NCBI RefSeq assembly: GCF_015706575.1
Contig: NW_024037059.1
Coordinates: 35,164,129 to 35,228,128 of the forward strand
Reading direction: 5' to 3'
DNA from: Patiria miniata
Taxonomy: Eukaryota; Echinodermata; Asteroidea; Valvatida; Asterinidae
DNA length: 64,000 bases
Position numbers and translations under genes: made by a program. Position 1 is the stretch's first letter; each line of letters begins with the position of its first letter. This document shows, piece by piece, positions 56,890-64,000 of this stretch. The notes beneath the pieces were generated by a model, which was not told the DNA's origin, searched no databases, and saw nothing but the letters and a program-made list of their open reading frames with translations.

Positions 56890-59800
56890 AATGCTATTAG
56901 GTTTTATTTTCAAAGTCCCAAAAACTGAAGACATTTTGTTTTGGGAATATTTGTTTTTAATTTATGTAAGTAACTATATTGTTTTATTGTTATTTTATGT
57001 ATCAGGCAAGTTTTTAAAAATGGGCAATAATGCTGCTTTGATGTGCAATACATTGCCAGCAGAAAAATAAATCAAATAAAGAAAGGAAAAAAAGGGTGTT
57101 CTGGAAGGTTCATTCAAAATATGTTTGATGAAAAATTAAAGATCAAAACTTAAACAAGACATGGCAAACCTAGTACAGCTGATCCCATAGTCAACAAACG
57201 TCTATTCAATTGATTCAAAATGGTATTTCTTTGGAAGTCCTTTCATTCATCTTGTCTACACTGTGGACCACATTTTGCCAATTCATTGGCATTATCAGGT
57301 AATCCTACACGACAGTACTGTCCAAGTGACAGTCGGTCACTCAGGGAGTCGGTCAGTGAGAAAGGTGCAAAAGAGGACACAAGGTTGACCCGCTGGGACC
57401 GGCAAAAAACAAAGTGTAAAAGACACAAGGCGCCCAGTGGTTTGAAATTAAAATTGCATTAATGAGGCACATCTTCCAACAGTGCCCAGATATCAATAAA
57501 TCCATCAATGTCCCACGTAACTTTGCGGTTAACGATTTTCCTCACACAAAAAGGAAAACCTTTGACAAAGCAGGAACATACTTTAGTCTTTCTACTGATC
57601 TCGTTCATTCTGATTGCGTGTAGTTTCACTGTAAATCTGTCTTTAAAAAAATTAGGTTAATAATTGTTTTATCCCCACCCCATCTATAGTAGATTTTCGA
57701 TATTTGAATGATTTTACGGAGAAGACACCTCCCCCTCCCCCGAAAAAATATTATAAACCAGCGATTAAAGAGCGATTCAAGGACTTCGAAAAGGAGCTTC
57801 TCGTATTCCAAACGCATATCTTTACCCAAATTAAATCCATTCTCTGGCAGATAATTACCTTTACAACTTTAGTTCAGTCCGCTTCTGCGCGTACTTTCTT
57901 GAAAAACACTATAATCTGGGATCATACGAGTAAACTCAAGGATAACAGATAATGATAAGGCTCTTTTATGAAAAGTTAGCCCGTCAAAAGGAGCATTATC
58001 CGCGGTACGATAATTAGTTCACACTCTCTCCGGTCACTGTACTTTTCTCTGAATGCCCGACGACAAGATGTTTATAAAAGTCACTTGGGTGGTTTTTTCA
58101 CCCCTCAACATTGCAAGGTTCCGACGGCTGTTTTCTGCCAGTTAAACTTTTTGCAGGGTGTCTTGGCTAGGGATCACCGTCTTGTCTGTGTCTTGTCGTG
58201 TTCAGATTGCACGCGCTCTGCGTTAACGTCACCGGCCGTACTTTTTTTTTCACGCATGTGCATTCTGACCGGTGGTAAATTCATCTCAAGGTCAACTGGG
58301 CACACCACTCGGGAAGTATTTTGACCGGACCTTGGGCGAAACCTGTGCCCTTTCTTCCAACGCTATGGGGGTCCGCTGCACTTTTTCGTCCTTGTGCGGA
58401 AGAGAATAAACCCTATAGGCGGCCTACGCGTAATTATCAATCAATGAATGTGTAAGTGGTTGGAGGGTTTTTTACGCTTTCGAGAAAAAAGTACCTCGTT
58501 ATCTCCTCAAGGAAGGGGAAGGACTTTAAAGGAGGCAAGTCTTTTGTTTAGTGACCTTCCCCGAACGAAGTGACTTTTATTCGGCAGGGTTGACAAAAGA
58601 ATTCTATAACTGATGTAGAGAGAAAACAACTCGCGTACGTAAATTCTCTAAACGTTCTTCTTCAGGTGTAGTAGGTTTTGTGAATAACGGTATAAGGGCA
58701 AGTTACCGACAACACACACACACAAAAACACCCAAAACAATAAAGAAAAACGAAACAATATGACTAATTTTCTAAAAATACTTATGTGGGCTATCTTAAG
58801 ATAGTAAAGTTTGCCATTTTGATGTGAAAGACGAGACATGCGCATTAGGAGCGGGATTTTAGACATACATTTTTTGTATAGATATTTGGCCCGCAGTCAA
58901 AACGCTGTCCAGTTTGGAATGTTTATTCGAGATGTTTTTATGCGAATAAAACTACATGAATGACTAAAATTCCTAAATATCTGCTTAGTTAATACCATGC
59001 ATGAATGCAGCTTGTGTACAGTGGAGGGAATCTGTCTTAATTTTTTTGGCATTCAAAACGCAAAATATTTTTATAGTTTTCGTTGATTATCTTAGCACTT
59101 AAGATAGCAGAATTTGGTTAACACTATTTAGATCGTTGGCACTGGCGTGGCTAAGCTACGGAGATAAGTTTGAGTTCACTGTACTTTCCGTGTGTTGACT
59201 ACAGATTAGCTTCCAAATAACCACTCCCTGAGCTCGTGGAAGATTTTCAAAGGAATCTTCTGAATGAAGGGCGACCTCCCATTGTCCCATCCTTGAAGAT
59301 TGTGCTTGGGGGCTCAGCTCTGAAATAAACCGTCTGGAAAGCACGCCATACCGCCATCACTCAAACTTTCTGACACCGGAAAGGTCACGCATACCGATCG
59401 AAGTGTTTGATTCGACCAATCAGGGGCCGACTTGGCACAATCAACAGGTGCAATGTGAAACTGGTTTCGTACCTGGGTGTAAAACGAACGCATGGTTCAC
59501 AAAGAGGGTTTGGTCAAAGGAATTCAAGCAATGACCAACATATGCGGGGTTACTTTTTTTTTGCTTTTTTTTTTTTACAAACACAATAAGATCGCCTAGA
59601 TAATTATATACTTCGAAGAATGTATCTTGTGTCACTGCAAACACCAACTGGCCCGTACTTTTTTCCCTCGCTCTGGGGGATGGGAGGCGATCAATGCTCG
59701 AACTCGTGAAATATTTAGAGGCAATTATCAAGAAACTGATGATTATCGCGTGCGTGGTGTTTATTAATTGGAGCAAACCTTTTCGCGGATCAGTGCCACA

Positions 59801-59944
59801 AAGTGGCGGAGCAATGTTAAGCAAACTTTGCAAATAATCTTCTTGGATCATTTGCATAATTTTTCAAAAACAAGTCATTTCAGCGGGAGAGTAGTTGCAT
59901 GCAGCAGACACTAGGAGTGGATAAGAATAAAGCAAAGTCTCAAC
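56890..59944. other. Intergenic, upstream of the P450; nothing coding recognised
   Basis: Positions 57180-57430 carry a diverged copy of the 27950 dispersed repeat with a GTCGGTCACTCAGGGAGTCG stretch. The last 1 kb before the P450 start presumably includes its promoter; no element can be named. Confidence 0.45.
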
Positions 59945-61785
59945 ATGGTGACGGAAATTCTGATATTCGTTGCACTTTTGCTTTTCTGCCGGTTCTTGAT
60001 TATTAGTCTCCGCGGTGGCGGGCGCACCGGGCGCGCGTGGAACCCACCGCCGTGTCCGCCTGGCGTGCCGCTCCTGGGGAACCTGGCCGTTTTCCTCGGT
60101 ACCCAACCGCTCTATGTCGCGCTGCGACGACTCGGCCGGAAACACGGGGATGTGTTTGGCCTCAGGATGTGCGGCAAGGACTTCGTGGTCCTGGGCAGCT
60201 CCGGGGCCATTCGAGAGGCCTTCGTCAAGCGGTCGGTGGACTTTGCAGGCCGGCCCTATATGTTTTCAATCAGTTTGCTGACGAGGAAGAATTGCGGAAT
60301 TGCTTTCTCGGACTACGGACCGGCATGGAGGGGACATAGGAAGGACGCTGCGTCTGCATTACGCTTGAGTCTTAAGGCAGGTTCCGTTGAAAGGTATGCT
60401 TTCGTTACCCGCTCCCAGCAACATTTTCAAGCTTTTTTTTTATTTTTAGGGGACTATTTTACTGTGGATACTCCAACATGTCCAAAGATTCTAAACATTC
60501 TAACAGTTTTCTCCTATTGAAAATCTTCTTTTAATACTGTGGAGACTGAAAATAAGAACGTGTATTTGTTATCTGTGCATGCAATATCACTGAATATCAG
60601 TAGGCCTATTTTACTTCTGGAAACTGTGTTATCGTTATCATGGTTATTCTTTAAAAAATTAAAAAATATATATATTGACTTTTTCTTTTCCACTTTGTAA
60701 ACTCATCAAAAGTTGACACTGCACTTCTGGAATGACAAGATCTTCTGGAATGAAAATACAAATTTTAAAATGTAAAGTAACGGTACAGTCGGGAAAAAAC
60801 ATATTTGACAGGAAAACATATCGGTCTTTCCAACTTCTTGAAATATCCTGGAAAAAAAGCTCGTATATGAACTAGTCTTTCTTGTCCAAAATTGAATTTG
60901 AAACGCCCTAAAGGCTTCTTTTCAAACTTACTTCAAAATGCGGGAGGTTTGGGGAAAATTGTGTCCTCTTTTTCCGGAATGGAGAGGGGCACTCAGTGAA
61001 TTTGGTCCAACTCACCAAGACAAACTCTTCATCTCCGAATTCTTGGGGGGGGGGGGGGGAGTGGCCTACCCGTAAAACTTAGTAGCAGAATTGTCCAATT
61101 GCAATAAAACACAAACATGACAAACCCTAACTCCCTATGCCTTTTGCTAGGATGTAGCATGAATCCTGCAAATTCCTCCATTATTTCTTGAATACGGTCC
61201 GTGGAGGGCTAGGGGTGACCACTGCCTGAATCCTGCAAAATAATTATGCGGCAGTGACAGTCAATATGTTGAGGCTTGGCCAGTGACATCCTGGAGCAGT
61301 ACGGATGATTTCAAGATAATCCAGGCCTATTTGTATGCATGGCTGAGCAAAAACAAACACAAGGCCCGGCCCAAGACCTTGACAAAGTGAATCCTACGAA
61401 ATCAGTAACGCACTTTTGCAATGTAACCTCAATCCTCCAGATTCCTCCACTTTGGCAAAGAGGATTTTGAAGGATTCGATATATTACTTTATAGTAATTC
61501 TCTTACATTCGTTGCAGTGACGGACATCCCGGCCGTTCAATCGCAGAGAAGACAATCTCGCAGGAAGTTTCCCATCTCGTCTCCAAGATGGCGGTCTCCG
61601 ATGGTTGTCCCATAAATCCAAGCGATATGTTGACGGTCGCCCTCATCAATACCGTCTGCAGCCTGACGTTCGGCTGCCGCTACGGCCCAAGCGACGCCGA
61701 AATGAAAGCCTTCGTCTCAGCAAATCACAAGCTGAAGGAGTTGTTCAAACCAGGGCATCCATTGGATCTGTTTCCTTTTTTGAAG
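59945..61785 (+). CDS. Cytochrome P450, clan 2 (CYP1/2-like), first two exons; continues past the window
   Basis: Exon 1 is 59945-60393 (start context CAACATGG) and exon 2 is 61518-61785, followed by donor GTTAGT; phases match and give 239 residues. Residues 4-22 form a hydrophobic N-terminal anchor. The proline hinge PPPCPPGVPLLGN follows at 34-46, then LGRKHGDVFGLRMCG, and the helix-C WxxxR motif (Trp128-Arg132, WRGHR) that contacts haem propionate. Exon 2 carries NTVCSLTFGCRYGPSD and GHPLDLFPFLK, typical of helices E to F in CYP1/CYP2 proteins. Helix I, ExxR and the cysteine loop are not in the window, so subfamily cannot be set. Family knowledge: ER-bound monooxygenase fed by cytochrome P450 reductase. 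No further exon was recognised between 61786 and 64000. Confidence 0.93.
61121..61480. mobile_element. CCCTAACTCCCTA-family element, right end lost
   Basis: ACCCTAACTCCCTATGCCTT then TTGCTAGGATGTAGC, followed by core blocks GTTGAGGCTTGGCCAGTGAC and CCCAAGACCTTGAC. The right end fades out about 40 bp before P450 exon 2. Confidence 0.7.
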
Positions 61786-61857
61786 GTTAGTTAAGCCATG
61801 GAGAAAGGAATAGAAATCCACCCCTCCCCATCCAGTGGCGTAATGTGGGACAGGTGG

Positions 61858-62205
61858 GCAAGGGCGGATCCAGGGGGAGGGGGCCAAAGGGGGCCATGCC
61901 CCCCCCCAAAAAAAAAACAACAACAACGAAACCAATTTTTTTTTTTATGTGACATCGCAATAAAGGCAGGCAATGAGTACACCACCATCTTTTTCTCAAA
62001 AAAAAAACATTGGTTAAAGTGGTCAGAAATTGCAGATCGCACAACAGAGCATCTAGAATCCAAAATATTTTTCGGGGCCCTTAAGTGGGCCCCGAACCCA
62101 CGCCGTAATTTTTTTGACCCACTTTTTTTTTGGGGGGGGGGGACCAAAGCCGCCCCCCCCCCCCCCCCCCAATATTGTGTTTTGGATCCGCTCTTGACAG
62201 GGAGT
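61858..62205. mobile_element. TIR element with GCGGATCCA ends and C/G runs
   Basis: CAAGGGCGGATCCAGGGGG at the left faces TTTTGGATCCGCTCTTG at the right. Contains poly-C/poly-G and the ATCGCACAACAGAGCATCTA block shared with 9690 and 18890. Non-coding. Confidence 0.6.
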
Positions 62206-62780
62206 GGGGGTCACGCCGAAATCCCCAGCTCAAAATTTAAACGAAAATATGGTGTTTATTGTGAATAAAAAATGAGTGCCCCCCCCCCATCACCAAAAAA
62301 GTATCAATTGAAATTGGAAATTTTTTTCTCTTTTTATAGTGTCCGTTTACTGAATTTATATACCGAACGGTAGCTAATTGCAGCTCAAAACATTTTAGAG
62401 AAAATATCAATCTACAGTTTTGAACGGTGTCAAATTTTATTTTTTTAATTTTTCAGTTAGTTGTACAATGTCATTATACATCTTACATCAATTAAAAAAA
62501 CACATTTCAAACAGTTCATATTTTTACTCAAAATATATATTTGAGTAAAAACTCCACGACAAATATAGATAAGATTTATTACAACTGTATGACCTTGAAC
62601 TAACAAAAAATATGTTTAGAACACTTATTATTATTATTTTGGTCTATCGAGTACAAATTTGCAACATTGGTGTTTTTTTGGTCGTTGGGAAAAGAAACGG
62701 CAACCAGCTGTGAAAATAACTTCCAAGTTTTGATGTTTGAAGATTACACTGTACTCCGCGGGCAAGTGATCACTGTATAC

Positions 62781-62907
62781 TCACGGAAGCCCCCTTTTTA
62801 TGGCGAGAGCATTGTGCAACTTATTGTACAGAGCAATCGTTCTGTGACAGTTATTTTGAGAAATAGCTATAGCGCAATACTCTCGCCATTGAAATGGGCC
62901 TCCGTGA
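62781..62907. mobile_element. Very short TIR element (127 bp)
   Basis: TCACGGAAGCCCCCTTTTTA then TGGCGAGAGCATTGTGC faces GCGCAATACTCTCGCCA then TTGAAATGGGCCTCCGTGA. P450 intron 2. Confidence 0.75.
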
Positions 62908-62909
62908 TA

Positions 62910-63470
62910 GAAATGATAGCGTGCCAAGATTGGTCTGTAGGTCAACGAGCGCTTGATACCTCTTGACCCATTATTCCCCTACCTAGCTCCCCTAATTATC
63001 TTCCAGACTTACTTAAAGTCTCTCCAAGGACTCCACATCGACTTACCTCCCTCAACTCTATTACGACATTGATTGTCATAAAGACCTAATAATGGTTTAT
63101 TAACCTCTGTGGAGGGGCCATTAAAAAGGGATGATGAGACTCGATTACCGGGAACAATTGATTTTGACGCCGTCGTTACCATCAACCCCTGCCGTGTATT
63201 GATCCGTTCGACCGGCCGAGGGGATGGAAGGCTCCCGCTGAAAGGAAATAAAAGTGGGATGATGGAAACTGCTCGCTGGATCAAGCAGTTCATTTCGCTA
63301 TGCAGTAAAGTAAAATGGCTATGCTTTAAAAAAATAAAATCTTGCAATCTGAGTCCCTCTACTTTATCTCGTCACATACAATGCCGGTCAGTGTTATTTT
63401 GTTTAAGAATAATTGGGGTTTCTTTTTAAGAGTAACCAAAATTGGGCATCAATTTTCACCTAAAGATTTC
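62910..63470. other. P450 intron 2 part, nothing recognised
   Basis: A 106-codon plus frame at 63109-63429 shows no P450 motif and is not called. Confidence 0.4.
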
Positions 63471-63479
63471 GTTGCACTA

Positions 63480-63982
63480 CAGGGTGAGTAAAAAAAGGAA
63501 ACCCAAATGTCAGGGCTATTGTTTTACTGAAGTTCTGCATGTAGCACTTTCAAAATCTAGAATATGAAAGCCCAATTCATAAGCTTTCTTTCAGAACAAG
63601 AATAATTCAAATCACTCATGTTCTTTTTAAGTTATGAAATTTCAAACACAACCACCGTTTTAAAGTTCTGTCCACGGATCACAAAAAAAGTGTGCGTTCT
63701 TTCAGCAAAACGAAAACAATTCACACACACCCCTACGTGATTTTCTTTCGTTTTGCTGGATGAACACTTACCTTTTTGTGATTCGTGGACATAACTTTAA
63801 AACATGGTTGTGTTTAACATTCAATTACTTGAAAAGTACATTAGTGATTTGAATGATTCTTAAACTAAAAGGAAGCTTATGAATTGGGCATTCATATCCT
63901 AGATTTTGAAAGTGCTACATGCAGAACTTCACTAAAACAACAGTCCCGACATTTGGGTCTCGTTTTTTTATGACTCGCCCTG
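63480..63982. mobile_element. Foldback element with CAGGGTGAGT ends and TA target duplication
   Basis: Starts TA|CAGGGTGAGTAAAAAAA and ends TTTTTATGACTCGCCCTG|TA. Arms of roughly 230 bp pair throughout (TTCTGCATGTAGCACTTTC with its inverse; GTCCACGGATCAC with GTGATTCGTGGAC). TA duplication suggests a Tc1/mariner-related non-autonomous element. Confidence 0.85.
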
Positions 63983-64000
63983 TATATTGCCAGTTTAAAT

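Noticed and set aside
62667-63429. Further P450 exons
   Set aside because: Frames here lack any P450 motif and acceptors in the right phase were not found.

Overview
This is animal nuclear DNA: spliced genes with GT-AG introns, large repeat-filled introns and many short transposons. Four protein genes are identifiable. The mix of small foldback (TU-like) elements, tRNA-headed SINEs and TTAA-flanked short elements, with a vertebrate-like FAM91A1, fits a marine deuterostome invertebrate. An echinoderm, perhaps a sea star, is my best guess, but this is inference and not shown by a diagnostic gene. No retroviral, LTR or Polinton remains and no CRISPR array were recognised.

Layout. (1) 1-4831, plus strand: the last four coding exons of regucalcin/SMP30 (RGN). 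The 5' exon(s) lie to the left of the window. Its introns hold a foldback element (1-1545), a short TIR element and two blocks of a 11-12 bp minisatellite. (2) 4832-12110: intergenic, with short transposons and SINEs, including a nested insertion with a clear 9-bp target duplication (8145-8641). (3) 12111-42931, minus strand: a complete FAM91A1 gene, 20 coding exons and 843 codons excluding stop. Its introns hold most of the window's repeats: a 31-bp minisatellite of about 37 copies that stops beside a splice donor, an eight-unit 145-bp array rich in nuclear-receptor-like half sites, a hAT element filling an intron, several TTAA-flanked elements, and a tandem array built partly from the acceptor and first bases of the gene's own last exon. 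(4) 42932-43227: a 296-bp gap between two divergent start codons, a probable bidirectional promoter. (5) 43228-52103, plus strand: a complete ten-exon gene for a divergent NagA-type N-acetylglucosamine-6-phosphate deacetylase (409 aa). (6) 52104-59944: intergenic, with a tRNA SINE and two copies of a TTAA element. (7) 59945 to the right edge, plus strand: the first two exons of a clan-2 cytochrome P450; the haem-binding part lies beyond the window.

The genes do not form an operon or an obvious pathway. Regucalcin is a calcium/zinc-binding lactonase, FAM91A1 acts in tethering endosome-derived vesicles at the trans-Golgi, NagA-like recycles amino sugar, and the P450 is a microsomal oxygenase. 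The most unusual features are the amplified last-exon acceptor of FAM91A1, a pair of TIR elements carrying a tRNA-like core, and the density of foldback elements with preserved target duplications.
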